A stretch of 64,000 nt of DNA from Diploscapter coronatus (Eukaryota; Nematoda; Chromadorea; Rhabditida; Rhabditidae), in NCBI GenBank assembly GCA_964036155.1, contig OZ038422.1:18375201-18439200 (forward strand), written 5' to 3'. A program made the position numbers and the translations under genes. Below the pieces are notes generated by a model, which saw only the letters and a program-made list of their open reading frames with translations, ran no database searches and was not told the DNA's origin. How positions within the stretch are numbered: the stretch's first letter is position 1; the number at the start of each line of letters is the position of its first letter. Below, piece after piece: positions 12,276 through 26,000 of the stretch.

Positions 12276-15200
12276 ATGGAAGTGCAAACGCAACTGCAGA
12301 ATAATCCTTACGAAATGGTCATGGTTAAACGGGAAAATGCCTCGTCGCCCAGTGGGGAAATCAAGAATCCCTGTGAATATGCATGTACGAAATAGGAGCT
12401 TTCATCGAATTTAATCCAATAAACACTGACGACATTCCAGACACTCCACAAGATGTGATCTTCGGCAACTTCCAGCTGCAGTCCTCGTTCTGCGCTCCAG
12501 TCAACAACAACAACAGTGAACTGCTCAATCACAATCATTCAAAACTCAACCAAAATGGTTCTCAATTATTCGCTTTCTAGAATCATCGATGAAAGTTATT
12601 TTCAGGCAGAGCTCTGGCTGCAGATCGCAAGAGGCCGTACCCTTGTAATTTGTGTCCATCTCGATTCGGCTCCAAGATGGAACTCGAGGAGCATCAGAAC
12701 TCGCACACGGGACAAAAACCGTTCCAATGTGATGTAGGAATTGGCTTCAGCGTGCTATGAAATGATTACGGAATTCTAGGTCTGTCAAGCTCGATTCAAT
12801 CGTCGATCGACTCTTTGGAATCACAAGAGGATACACAGCGATGCTAAACCCTTCGTCTGCAACGTTTGCAGCATGCAATTCAAATGGAAAAACAGTTTGA
12901 AAGTAAGTATTTAGATTTTTCAAAATACTTGTAAAATTATTTATAATTTGTTTATTTTAAAAATAATTGAATTTTACAGTATTTTTTTAAATGTTGAACT
13001 CGAAATATTTTGAAGCCTAATCATCCTATGACTAACTTTTAATGCAATCAATATCAATGTAAGTCATCGTTGTGATTATTGTGAATTTCCCGTTGCCTGT
13101 GTCCGTGCTCTCTCCCTTCGATTATCGATCCTCTTGTTTCTCTCCGTTTCATAGCTTCAGGCATGCTGCCTCCATTGTTATTTATCTCTTCTCTCCAGCT
13201 TTCTATAAATATAAGTGTGCATGACAGATATAAAAAAGATATCCAATCTCTGATGATGAAATCTAAAAAAAATATTGTAGTGTCATCGAGAAATGCACAG
13301 TCGGAAGAACGAAACATCCTCGCATATGGATAACGATCTGAGACAACTAACTTATGCAACGGCTGCTAAGCGCAAATTGGTAGGAAATATCCATCATTAA
13401 AAAGTTTACTATGTATCGATACAAATGTAAGGTTAGACTGGATTACGATTCCGGCAATATTCGAAATTAGATTTTTATTCTGAATATGAAAATTTTGAGA
13501 CCTTCCATCTAATTCTTCAACTCATTTTACCACTCATGTCAGAAATCGAGTTTCATGACATATATTATGTATATAAAAGTGCATAAGATTGGACGGTATT
13601 TTTAAAATCAAATTTATAGAGCTGAGACAAAGACAAATATTCGACATAAATTTCAACATCAATCCAACTTTAATCTCTTTCTTCAAGTTTCATTCAGCTT
13701 CACGATTTATGAAAATTATAACGAATAGATTTTTTAAGCTTTCAAGGATAATAGTTTCTTTTCAGATGATGGAAGAGCAAGGAAACCCAGCCACGTCTTC
13801 AGCAATTAGCAGCCAGCCTCTCATTACGACTTCCACCTCAAAGAAGAATACGAAGAAGGTTCTATTCAAGAGCTCTCCGAGCAGTACGTCATCACTAGCC
13901 TCTTCTCTACATGCTGTGCAACCTCTTCAAGCAGTAAGATCATTGGCAGACTTAGAGCCCGTAATCACCTTTGCAGGAATGAAAATTTCCTGTTAATTTC
14001 GAGCGAAAAAGTTGGATAGGGTGTCAATGTTCGATATCGAAAAAGAAACAAGTTAATTACCTAGGAAATTGAGTTAATTGACGCTAATTTTGTTACAAAG
14101 CAAAGAAAGGAAAATTCGCGAGGCGATTCCTCCATTCTATAACGGATACGCGTTTGCACGCACTGTGAGCGCTGTTTGTAGAAGAAAAGTCTATGTTTTC
14201 AACGCTGGAAACTTCTGAAATCCAGTACTTTTTGGATACATGCATATTTTTGCTTGATTTTTCGTTAGAACATCAGAAATGTGTAGACGGACATGTGGAA
14301 AAATGGGTTTGAGTGGGTTCGACCGATAAAGTCGATTTTGGAACTGGAACTTCACGAAGTGCCTTTTTGACCTTCGGGCGTAATCAACTAGTCTGCTTTG
14401 TCAACTTCCAATTGTAAAATAAAAATAATACAAACTAAAAAATGAAAAAAAAAGAATAATGAAACGACAATTTTGGCTTCCTTTCCTTTCATTTATGCAA
14501 GGGTGGAGAATAACGGACTCCAGATAGGTTATTCTTAATTGTTCATGTTCATATATTTAAGTCTTCCTTGATTCCACCGTCCGATCATCATCTCGATTTG
14601 GACACCTCTTCGTTAGACACTCTTGTTCAGAGTAACTCCAGTCTACTCATGCAATTATATGGGTGAGATATTTCATCAAAATGTCATGCAAAGGTGTTCT
14701 GCATTTCCAGTAACCATTGCAATGACATGGACACTTCGAACCTTCCTCGTCAATCCATGCTATCGGCCCTGGATGAAAACAACATGCTTGGAACTCAACT
14801 CATCAGCGATGTCAAGCCTGAGGTATTCGTTATCAAACAAATCATCTCATAATTCCTCATGTTCAGCAAATGGCAACAACTCCACTAAACATGCACATGT
14901 CTATGCACATCAACATGCTCAATTTCCGTCCCCAATTGGTAATTGGCATCTTCTAGCAAAAAAATATTCCTCCAATTCAGCCATCTGTGCATCATCTCTC
15001 CTCTGCTCCACTTCCATCAGTGACTGTCAACATGGAGTATACTCACGACGATCTTGCCCATCCCCAATACATCGTCACAACGCAACCCGATATGATGTTG
15101 TCTCAGCAGGCCATCGCTTATCAACAACAGGTTTGCTCGTAGTTCGTTTCTGCGATAACTTCCAATTCAGATGGAGCAGCCATGTGTGATTTTGGCAACA

Positions 15201-15401
15201 GGACCTGGGCCCGGACAGGATTACTTGCCAAACTTCGACTATAACAATTTGAATGGAAATGGACAATATCAAGGACAGCAGAACATGGGAGGACCGGAGG
15301 AGCAGCAAATTCAACAACCTCAGGCCTCGATACAGGCTGTTCAGCAACAGTTGCAACAGCAGAGAATCGACGAGAAGGTTCTGCCTTATGAACAATGGTA
15401 G
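12276..15401 (+). CDS. pat-9: C2H2 zinc-finger transcription factor, PAT-9-like
   Basis: A 465-residue protein in 11 exons: 12276-12372, 12441-12557, 12606-12733, 12780-12902, 13281-13379, 13766-13933, 14562-14662, 14711-14822, 14867-14938, 14981-15130, 15171-15401. Three tandem C2H2 fingers occupy residues 85-161 (C85/C88/H101/H105, C113/C116/H129/H133, C141/C144/H157/H161) with TGQKPF and SDAKPF linkers. The tail is rich in Ser, Met-His and Gln, as in activation regions. C. elegans PAT-9 is, from memory, a three-finger muscle factor encoded next to osm-1, and the next gene here is osm-1; that position is the main reason for the name. TGTTTTCAG ending at 12249 is a likely trans-splice acceptor. 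An alternative start at 12383 would read through intron 1 in frame. The first and seventh exons are the least certain. Confidence 0.78.
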
Positions 15402-17087
15402 GACTGCAAACATTGCATGATGCGATTTCATAAATCTCGTAACGAGGAAAACAACTATGAACTTACATTAGACATTCATAAATGTGAACATCTGTCGAAT
15501 CTCGACCAACATTCGATTCTCGAATTCATTGCTCAGCAGCATTCATTCAATTATTCAAACTAATTCCTTTATCTCTACTTATTTACCTTTTTATCTATAT
15601 GTATGATGAAGCTCTTAGTTCTGAGTTAGATGTGTTCTTATTATTATTGCATTTCAAGTGGTAACTATCATAATTAAACGCCTTAATTGGAAATTTCGTA
15701 GCAAAATTGCCATAAAAGTGAGGCGATCTCGTTCTTGTCTTCCATAAATTTATTGTAGGGGCGTATTTTGCCATTTCATATTACGTATGAATAAGTTAAT
15801 ACTATTTTACTCATTTATTTATATTGTACTACTCGTGCAACTACAGTCGCGGGCTAAAGGAGTTTTCGAAGAAACGCGCAAGTCGCGCTATGTGCGAAAC
15901 GAGAGTAGAGAAAATGAAGAAAAGAAAGACATAGTGCAAGAATGAGCGTAAACCGATTTTCGTTAGTTTTCGCGAATTTGTTCTGGAATTCTTCCATTCT
16001 AGAATGGTCTCCCGTTGATTAGCTCCATTCTGATAGAAAAAATTTCAAAATTGACGCCGAAAAACAATCAGAAAACGCGGAACGGAAAGTGATCATTTTC
16101 AACGTAACTAAACCTAAAATAGAACGGCGTGAGCCATTCGCGACCTTTGACCGTAATCACAGATTTTTGCCCACGACTGTATAAATTCTGTAAAAAATAC
16201 AAAATTGCACGAGCTCATTTGAAGGCAAAAATCTCAAAATTTATCAACCGAATTGATAGAAATGTTTGTAATTTTGTTTAAAAAAGAATGATTAATCCGG
16301 CTGATGAAATTACATAAAATCTCAAATAATTGATTATTCGCTCAAAAAGTAATAATTTATCAATGATATCTGATACTTTAAATATCTAAAGGTAGTCAAT
16401 CATTCTCAATTTTTCTTTTTAAATCAGCTCAAATTTGGAAAATTATCTAGCAGAAGTGTGTTATCTGGTTGCTCAACTAGCATTGTCTTCTGATAATATT
16501 ACAGATATTCATAATCCATTCAGATCTATTCAAATCTACTGTTTTATGTTTCAAATAATTTTGCGTGCCATGTGTGTGTGTGTCTCTAAAAGCCTTTCTC
16601 CCACCAGCTCTTCAGCTCTTTGCCCTCGGATCTCTTCGCCCCCGCACCCGTCCTGCCTTTCATCATTATTCTTTATTTTGTGCCTTTATTATTATTATGA
16701 TCATATTCTTTTCCTTTATTAATTATTATTGTCAAATCCGCATCAGTCTCATTTATGTGTCAAACATTCTCAATTCAATCCATCTAATGTCCTGTTATCT
16801 CATTTGCCGAGATTATATTGATCTATTCAGAAATGGAATTTATTATTTAATTATTATAATTATTTCCTTGTAATTATAACTATAATTATTGTTTAAAATT
16901 TTATATAATTGATGAAATGTTAATAAACTATGGAAACGCTGTCAATAACGCAAAAAGAGGTTGAAATACGCAAGCCCGCATTCGAAGTCCTTTATCGTTG
17001 CTATAGCGACCGAATACATAAAGGAGTAAATCGTGATCCAACTTTCAAATATTTTTGCTCCATTTGAAATAAAATCCTAAGTCAATA
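15402..17087. other. Intergenic region between pat-9 and osm-1
   Basis: Holds the pat-9 3' flank, a 336-bp TA-flanked MITE (15844-16179) and an AT-rich promoter for osm-1. Open frames at 16435-16873 are low-complexity and show no domain. No X-box motif was firmly identified by eye. Confidence 0.55.
15844..16179. mobile_element. MITE with Tc1/mariner-type ends and TA flanks
   Basis: The left end CAGTCGCGGGCTAAA and the reverse complement of the right end, CAGTCGTGGGCAAAA, match at most positions. Both ends are bordered by the dinucleotide TA (15842-15843 and 16180-16181), the target duplication of Tc1/mariner elements. There is no transposase frame, so it is non-autonomous. Confidence 0.7.
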
Positions 17088-20000
17088 ATGAAGCTAAAAT
17101 ATTTATCTACCCTATTGCCACAACAGGTAATAAATGTTAAATTTGAATATAAATTAAAGATTGAGTTTGGTGCTAAATATTTAATAATTTTGATACATTT
17201 ATCTCATGGGAAGGATATTGAAATTCTTTATTCCAATTTCAATTCTGCTTTGTTGTCTTGCAGTTCGGTAAAAAAATCGAATACCGATCCGCAGTCTGCG
17301 TTGCTCTTGAAATTATGTTTGAGGATCTCAAAAATCTGAATTTATAATTTGAATGTGTTCGATCTTTTTCCGAATTTTATATCAGTTTGTCGGTTTCTCA
17401 AACTACAATTTCACAAATTTTCCAGAGTTGATCTTCTTGGTTGATATTGAAAAAGTAATACACACTACATAAATTGTTTCCATGATTCCTGCTTTATTTA
17501 TTGATCTTGTGCTATTACGATAAATGCTAGTTTATTGTTTATTGCAACATGCTCGTGTTCAGGACGGAGCAGCGAATGTGAGTGCAATTGGCTGTTCGCA
17601 GAAGGGCGAGAAGACGGCAGTGGCTGCACACGATAGGAGTATTTTGCTGTTTGACGAAAATGGACAGCAGAAGGACAGATTCTCCACAAAGCCTATCGAT
17701 GCAAAGGTAGGTTGATCATGAAAGTCTTATCAAAGGCTAACGAAATTTTACATTCCTAACTTTTCAAAATTTTATTTTGGCAATATTTTTGGCGTTCTCA
17801 TTATGTATACTTGATTTCGAAACTTTCAGTTCGGCAAGAAGTCCTACGCCGTCACTTGCATTGCATTCTCACCAGACTCGAGCAAGATTGTCGTGGGACA
17901 GAGTGACAATGTTCTGTATGTCTACAAAATTGGAGATAGCTGGTGAGAGAATAGCATAATCCTGAAAATACAAAAACTTTGCAGGAACGAGAAGAAGGTG
18001 ATAACGAATAAATTTCCCCAAACAGCAGCTACGACTTGCGTCGACTGGCCTTTCGACGACAAGATTCTGTTCGGACTTCTTGATGGGAAAATGCGAGTAG
18101 CCATTCTGAAAACCAACAAATGCTCGTCGCTGTACAAGACTGAAGAAGCCCTCGTTTCCTTACACGCAAAGTGAGTTACTCGTGCTTGCAATTTATAGAA
18201 TTCTTGTAGTTTTTCGCCGATTTCTTCCCTCCCTATCTTACTCTCTGAACTCTAATTCCAATAGAAAGTACAGGAAGTCCTTAATAAATGAATCAATTGG
18301 CCTATAACGTTTGTTCTTTACAAGATCAAGAAATTTCAGCGCGAAGAAAATGGCGTTTATAGCGTGTCACCAAGACGGCTCTATCATTCTGTATTCCCTT
18401 AGCAGCAAGACCTACTCGAAGATCTGCACCCTGCAGGTGCCTGCCTACTGCTCTGCATTCACTTTCAATGGAATCATCGTCGCTGTCGAAGCCAGGGTCT
18501 GTTCATACTCGGGTAAGTCCAAATTTTCTAACCAGATTTCAAAGCGTTTTCTTTAGAAAACGGTGTTCTGCAGCAGCAATTCGACTATTCAGAAGAGGAT
18601 GAGCGAGAGTTTTCAGCGATCGCATCAGATCCGACTGGGCAGAATGTGGTCGTTGGAAGTTATGACAGGTTAGGGGTGTTAACTTGAAGGAGATATTCAA
18701 CTCTATTCATTTTCAGAATTCGTCTTTTTTCATGGTCGCCCCGCCGAGGTGCCTGGAATGAAGGAACGCCTTTGGACATCAAAAACCTCTACGTTGTGAG
18801 CTGTCTGGCCTGGAGAGGCGATGGAGCGACTATTTATTGTGTAAGTTTGACTTCTTTGAGCGACTAAAAGCCGAAAACAATAATTAAATATGGATCGAAA
18901 TTTCTTATCTTTCGCATAAGTCATTTTTGTATATCTTTTTCCAGGGTACGATTTGTGGCGGAGTGATTGCAATCGACTGTTGTTTGAGAAGAAAGATGTT
19001 GAAGAGTCGATTTGACACGACGTACATAGCGCCCTCGCACGTGATCGTGAGGGACATGCAGACAGACGCGAAGACTAACCTCATCTCTCACAAAGGATTG
19101 GCCATCGATGAATTGAAGGTGGGCGATCTTCATTCTTTCATCAAATTCGAGTGTCATTTATTGAATTTTTAGAGATCTACGAGAAGATTGCAAATAATTT
19201 ATTCAATTTTCAAATAAGCACTCTTCCATCTAAACTCCTTTTATATGAGTATTTTTGATATCGAATTATTTGCATTTGAATATGAAATGGAATGGAAAGT
19301 TCAAGAATATTTTCGGTCAAAACAGTAGAAAAATGGTTGATATGAAGAATAGCAATTTAGATGGCTGGTAAGGATAGATTCATTGTGGCGCATACAACCA
19401 GCACAATGCTGATTGCTGACACTGAAACGAGGAAATGCTCGGAGATTGAGTGGACTTCGGGAGGAAATGAAAAGTAAGACAAGTTTAAAATTATGCAAAA
19501 CTCAAGTTCTATCATTACGTTCTTCTGAACAAATTTGATATTTTCATCCATTTTCCATCTTTTATGCGTCCAAAATCGGATGGCATAACTAGGGACCGCA
19601 AATGGTTTTGCAAAGTTAATAAGTTCCAACAAGTTATTACTTCAAATGACCACTTTTTTGAACAAAAACGAATTTTGTAAACGGAATTTATCTCCAAAAA
19701 GTATTTATTCAGAATGTACTTTGATTTCGCGAATGTATGTCTGATAATGAATGCAGGCGAGCTGACAATCGTGGAGTATGGAATTGATGAACCTATCGGC
19801 TGGGTTCGTACCGAAATCACCAATCCACATCTCATCAGGCAACTTTTTTTTAAAATGAATTCGTAAACTTAGCAACTTATCCTAATTAGTTAAAAAATCG
19901 GGAAGACAGTTTTTCGAAATCAAAACATACGCTAAATTTCTTTCATTTACCAAACATCTTCTAACAACTTTTTATAGTTTGATAATTTCAGCGTGCGCGT

Positions 20001-23000
20001 ATCAGATGCAGAATCAACTCGAAGTGAGAGGATGGTGAAAAAGATTGCATACTTGTTGGATGCAGCTACAATTGCAATAAGTAAGGAAAGTCGTGAAACT
20101 TGAATTAACGAACATTTCAGTGAATTTAATGAACAAGGAGCAGGAAACCACAATCGCGCATCAGGTTGCAATTGATTGGCTAGAGGTAAGTAGCCCTCAA
20201 CGAAAAATCTTTCTAATATTATTGAGTTTAGCTTAATGAAACTGGCACTAAGCTGCTGTTCCGAGACAAGCGATCACGAGTGACTCTGATGGACATGCAG
20301 CGAGAACGCAGCACTGCTCTGCTGTCCTTCTGCTCCTATGTCCAATGGGTTCCTTTGAGTGATGTCATCGTTGCACAATCTGCCGATGTACTATCAATTT
20401 GGTGTGAAATTCTGATTTAATTCATAAATGATATATAATCTGAAAATCATGAGATCTTCTTCAAAAATTATGATGCACTTCATTTCTGAGAAATCATATA
20501 TGGGTTTTATATCCTTTGATTAACTTTCTAGGTTTTTTTTTACATTTTACAAAAGATCTTGATAAATTCATTTTAGGTACAACCCTGATTTGCCTGAGCA
20601 GGTCTCGAATATCACAATCAAGGGAGAGGTGGAGAATGTGCTGCGAGATGCTGATCGAACTGAAGTCATTGTTTTGGTTTGTCGTCAATCATTTTTGAAA
20701 GAGAAAGATCGATCTTATTCAGGAAGGCAACACGAAAATCGCCTACGAACTGGACAATACTCAAGTTGAGTTCGCCTCTGCACTCGAACAGCACGACTTC
20801 GAAAGGGCAATTGCATTTCTGGAGAAGAACGAGAGCAAGGACAGGTAGATTTCCAATTTCTTTACTTGTTTAAAAATGAGTTTTTTTTTTTTTTTTTTAA
20901 ACTTATTCAAGTAATTATGATAGAATTTCATTAATTTACTTCCCTAGCTATGCGATGTGGGGTCGCGTGGCAGAGCTGTGTCTGCAGCAGTATCGACCTC
21001 TTTTGGCACAGCGATGCTACGCTGCCATGAAGGATATTCCTAAAGTTGAAGCATTACATGTAAGAAAGGACACACATTTCTCGAAGGAATAGTTTGTTCG
21101 GCTGCAGGAAATGATGGAAATAGTCCGGGAAGCTGCAGCGAATATAGGAGGAGATGGAACACAGGACTACAGAGTGAGAGCGATTGTGGCCAGGATGAAC
21201 AAGCAGTACAAGGCTGCTGAGAAGATCTACATGCAGATGGTAAAAAAGTTATAGATAGTTTTGATATAAACGCGATGGTTTTATGCCTTCACAGAAGTTC
21301 TTTTGCATTATCTCAGTCAGCTTCATACTCTCTTCCCAAATTAACGAGACCTTTGTCTGTGCGATTTGCGCCACTCAAGTTTTACTGTCACTCGCGAGTG
21401 ACACAAATCGCACAGACAAAGGTCTTGTCGGTTTGGGAAGAGTAACTTTCTGTTTACTATTTCTTCCTATCGAACTCGGTGTCAATGTGTAACTCTCAAA
21501 AATAGGGTGAACTATGATTAAATGAAGATTTATTAATTTCAGAACCAAGTGGAGGATGCAATTCAGATGTATCAGACTCTGCACAAATGGGATGAGGCGC
21601 TGGAATTGGCCAAAGCTACGGTAAATTTAATTTATTGAAAGGAAAAAAATTCCGAACCTTCAGAATTATCCTGGGTATGATCAGTTGAAGACAGCCTATT
21701 ACAGAGCTTTGAATGATACAGGACAGGATGCAAAGGCTGCTGAGGTTAGTTGGAAATAAATTAGCAAAACTATGATAATTTTGCAGATGAAAGCAGGAGA
21801 GGGCGATCAGATGGGCGCCGTGCATCTGCTGCTGAAGGCCAATCGACCAGTGCAGGCCTTCAACATGGCCATCGCCACTCCTGAGCTGGCCAATCAGGAG
21901 TCGCTCATGCAGAATATCGCCGTTTCACTTCTCAAGAATCATATTTTCGATAAGGTATGCTGATTCTAAATCCGACAACCGTTTTTGATTGTCACCAATG
22001 CAAAGTCATTTATCCCCGAAAAACCGCAGACTCAATGTAAGTAAAAACTTTAAAAATTTTACCTTCTCATCACTACGCCCAGGTCTAGCCGTAAATGGAA
22101 AGTGAGTAAAGCTATTTTCATGCGTGTCTCACCGAGCTGGATTAAAGTATAGTTGGAAGTTTTTTTTTTTCTAAATAATGCTTCCGAAGAAAGTTATTCG
22201 AGGAAAAAGTTGTAAAATTATGAATGAGCATCCTGTATATAAGTCCTGAATCTTCGAGAATTTTGAAAATTTGACAATCTGGCATTTCAGGCTGGAGAAC
22301 TGTTTGAGAAGACCAAAGACTTCGAACGTGCTCTTCAAAGCTACAGAAATGGAAAAGCTTTTGCCAAGGCTATCGCGGTGGGATAATTTTGCAAGAAGGA
22401 TAAGTTTCTATGATGAAATTCAGCTATCACGGTTTGCCTATCCAGAGAAAGTAGTCGAATTGGAAGAGGAGTGGGGAGATCATCTGGTGAAGGACGGCCA
22501 TGCAGAGGCTGCTATACATCATTTCTTGGGTTTGAATTTCCCAATAACATTTTTTGATAAGCTTTTCTTCAGAAGCGAATAAAACGGAGAAGGCAGTGGA
22601 AGCAGCGATAAAGGCGAAGGAGTGGAACAAAGCCGTGCAGATCGTGGACTCGATCACTGATGGGACGCTCGGCAACAAGTACTATGGAGCCATCGCCGAC
22701 CATTATGCCAGTCAGGGCGATTATGATGTAAGAATTGTTTCGCCTTTTCAAATATGGATGAAAATTTTCATTTTTAAGCCGTTTTAGTGATTTTATTCGT
22801 TTTTGAGAATCTGAAAATGAACCTCTATTAACATCCAACATCAAAAACTATATTTAATCTAGGATCCCAAGAAGATGTGCCAAGTCACATTTCGGGGTAA
22901 TTTTTTGCACAAAACCATTTTATCAGGTTTACCGTCGATCTAGATTGAGTTTGTTAAGACATTTTGGATTTGAAGGATACCTCCTTCCAAAATTTTCTGT

Positions 23001-26000
23001 TTCAAACTAGCACATTTCTGTAAAGTGGCAGAGCTTGAGGATTCTAATTTAGCCCTAAGATTTTCAGAGAGCAGAACGACTGTACATTGAAGCAGAGAAA
23101 CAGAAGGATGCAATCGCGATGTACATTCGACTGGGCAAGTGGGCTGATGCTTACAGGGTTTGCAATTGGAAAAAATCTCTGAAGGTTCATTTTTATTTTC
23201 AGCTATCAGAAGAATTCCTTGGCAAAGAAGAAACAGCCCTGATGTATGAGAGAAAAGCGGAAGAAATGGAAAATGAAGGCAGATTTGCAGAGGCTGAACA
23301 GGTTGCAAATTCTCACTTTTCTTGAAAATAGGATATTTTCCTTCAGCTCTACATTTCCATCGGTCTGTCAGATCGAGCCATTCAAATGTATCGAGCTGCC
23401 AACAGAAATGATGATGTCGTCAGACTCGTTGAGAAGTATCATTCCGAACATGTTCAGGCAAGTTTGAGTTATATCCGAAATTTCTTTTCTGACCATTTTT
23501 CAACTTCAATGTTTAAAAAGCGTAATTTCTTCTTATGATGCCTCTTCAAGTTATCAGACTTTTCATCATCATAATTTATAATTTGTTATCCATTATTTTC
23601 CCTGAAAATCGATGAAATTTACAAATTGTGATGATAGTGAATAGTCTGAAACAAAAGGGTCACTAATCACAAGGATCGATTTTTTCCAGGAAACTCACAA
23701 GAGATTGGCGATTGAATACGAGGAAAGAGGAGATCTGAAAGCCGCAGAAGAAGAGTACTTGAAGGCTGGAGATTGGAAGGTTGATTTTTTCGGGATATTT
23801 TTCTAGTTTTCATGTTTAGGCTGCAGTGAATATGTATGGTGAGAATGAAATGTGGACAGATGCACATAGATTGGCGAAGTCAGAAGGAGGAGATGCTGCT
23901 CAGAAACAGGTATGGAATTTAAAAATAGGGAAAAAACTGTCGATCATTCTACTTTAGGTTTTGTTCCTGTGGGCCAAGAGCCTTGGCGGTGAAGCAGCAG
24001 TCCGACTTCTCAACAAAAATAACATGCTCAGTGAAGCTGTTGATTTCGCTACTGAAAATGGGTAAGAGTAGTTTTCTTGTAAGTTTTATCATTCAGAAAG
24101 TTAGTTACGTAACTACTTCACAACTTAGAGAAATGATATAAAATCGTTCTTTCGAATGCATTTCTTCAAGTTGTTCAAATTTTTCATGAGTCCAAATTTC
24201 AGTGCATTCGATTTCGCGTTTGAAATGGCTCGATTGGGGGACAAAGACAAACTGCCAGAAGTGCACCGAAGGATCGCCATGCAGCTGGAGGAGGAGGGTC
24301 GACTCGAAGAAGCGGCCGAGCATTTTGTCGAGGCAGGCAGAGCTGAGGAGGCGGTCGCCATATTCATTCATGATCAGCAGTGGGCACAGGCTGAGAAAGT
24401 CGCTAAGTATTGTGATCGTGGAATTAGGAAAGATGAGGAAATTCGTTGCAGGGAACATGCACCGAACACGCTCGTAGATGTCTACACTGCTGAAGCGAGA
24501 CAGGCGATTGAAGAAGGAGACCATAGTCGAGCAGAGAGCTTCTTGCTTAGGGCCAATAAACCTGACATCATTTTGAGGTTAGTTTTCTGAAGAGTCAATT
24601 TCTAAAACGGAAGTTTTGAGTGAAAGAATGAAATCTATCAACAACGTTCACATTTTCAAATTCTCCGTAACAGTGCGTACGCTAATGGTTTCTTGTAAAA
24701 GCTTTACACTAGCAAAATAAGGATAAGGGCAGGGGTTTCGGTAGGTTAGGCTAATTCTTTTTCTACTAGAAATACTCTGCACATGCTGCTCATCGTTTTG
24801 GGACCAAACATAGCCTACCCCTGTTCCTTGTATACAGTCATAAATTTGACAAAGTGTACGGCTTTTACAAGAAGCCGAACAACATAATGTAACGTTGTAA
24901 TTTAACACAGCGTTGAAGTAAAATTTCCACATCTGAATACTAACGAACTAAAAAAGATAAGTTTTGATATTCATTTTTTACACTTCAGAAATCTTATAAT
25001 TAGTCCTCTGGCGAGTTCGAAATAAAATTCCGAATTTCTTACTTCTCTGTTAAATAATTTGATCGTTACATTATCCGAAGAAAAAAGACTACGATTTTCT
25101 AAATTCAGATACTTCAAAGAGAATAACATGTGGCCCGAGGCGATTCGCATAGCGAAGGACTACCTGCCGAACGAGTTGGCTGCCCTGCAGGAGGAATTCG
25201 ACAGAGAGCAACTGCACAGTGGAGCAAAAGGGGTCGAATCGTTCGTTGCTCAGGCAAAACAGTGGGAGGCACAGGGCGAGTGGGAGCGTGCTGTCGGGGC
25301 CCTGCTGAAGGTCGGAAAATTTGCTTCAAATTAGAATAATTTTTGAATTCGTCTCAGATCAATACCGATACCACCAATAACAAACCGCTAATTGTGCAAA
25401 GTCTGAACAAAGCTGCAGATATCACCACGAAGTTCTTAATGGGAAATCAGCAGGTTTATATTTGTTGTTATTTTTTTTTTTAAGAATCGTCCTCTTTAGG
25501 TAGTCAGAGAAGTCCTAAGGAAACTAGAAGAGGCTGATCTTCACGAAAAAGCAGCCGAACTACTTTTGCTTCTGGGAAATACGAGGGAAGCTATCATGGA
25601 ATTATGCAAGGCCGAACAGTGGACCAAGGCTAAACAGGCAAATAAATCGAATAACTTTTAAATAAAATTCAGAATTTTCAGGTGGCTGAAGAATATATGC
25701 CTGAGATGGTCGAAAGTATCGAAGAAATGTACAAGAACAGTTTGAAGGTGAGCTATGAATAACTTATCGTTTTATCTATCGATCTGATCATAAAATGATT
25801 TTTTTTTTACATTTAAGAATGACGATTCGATATTTCTTTATGATATTTCATGTCTGGAATAATGAAAATACCACCGAAAAGTAGACGATTCAATTTTCTT
25901 TAGTTTATTGAAAGACTCAATATCCCATAAGACATTGCTTTTCTTTAATACCTAATGTCAGACAGTTTTTAAAATTCCAGAAAGAAGGCCGCCTCGGAGA

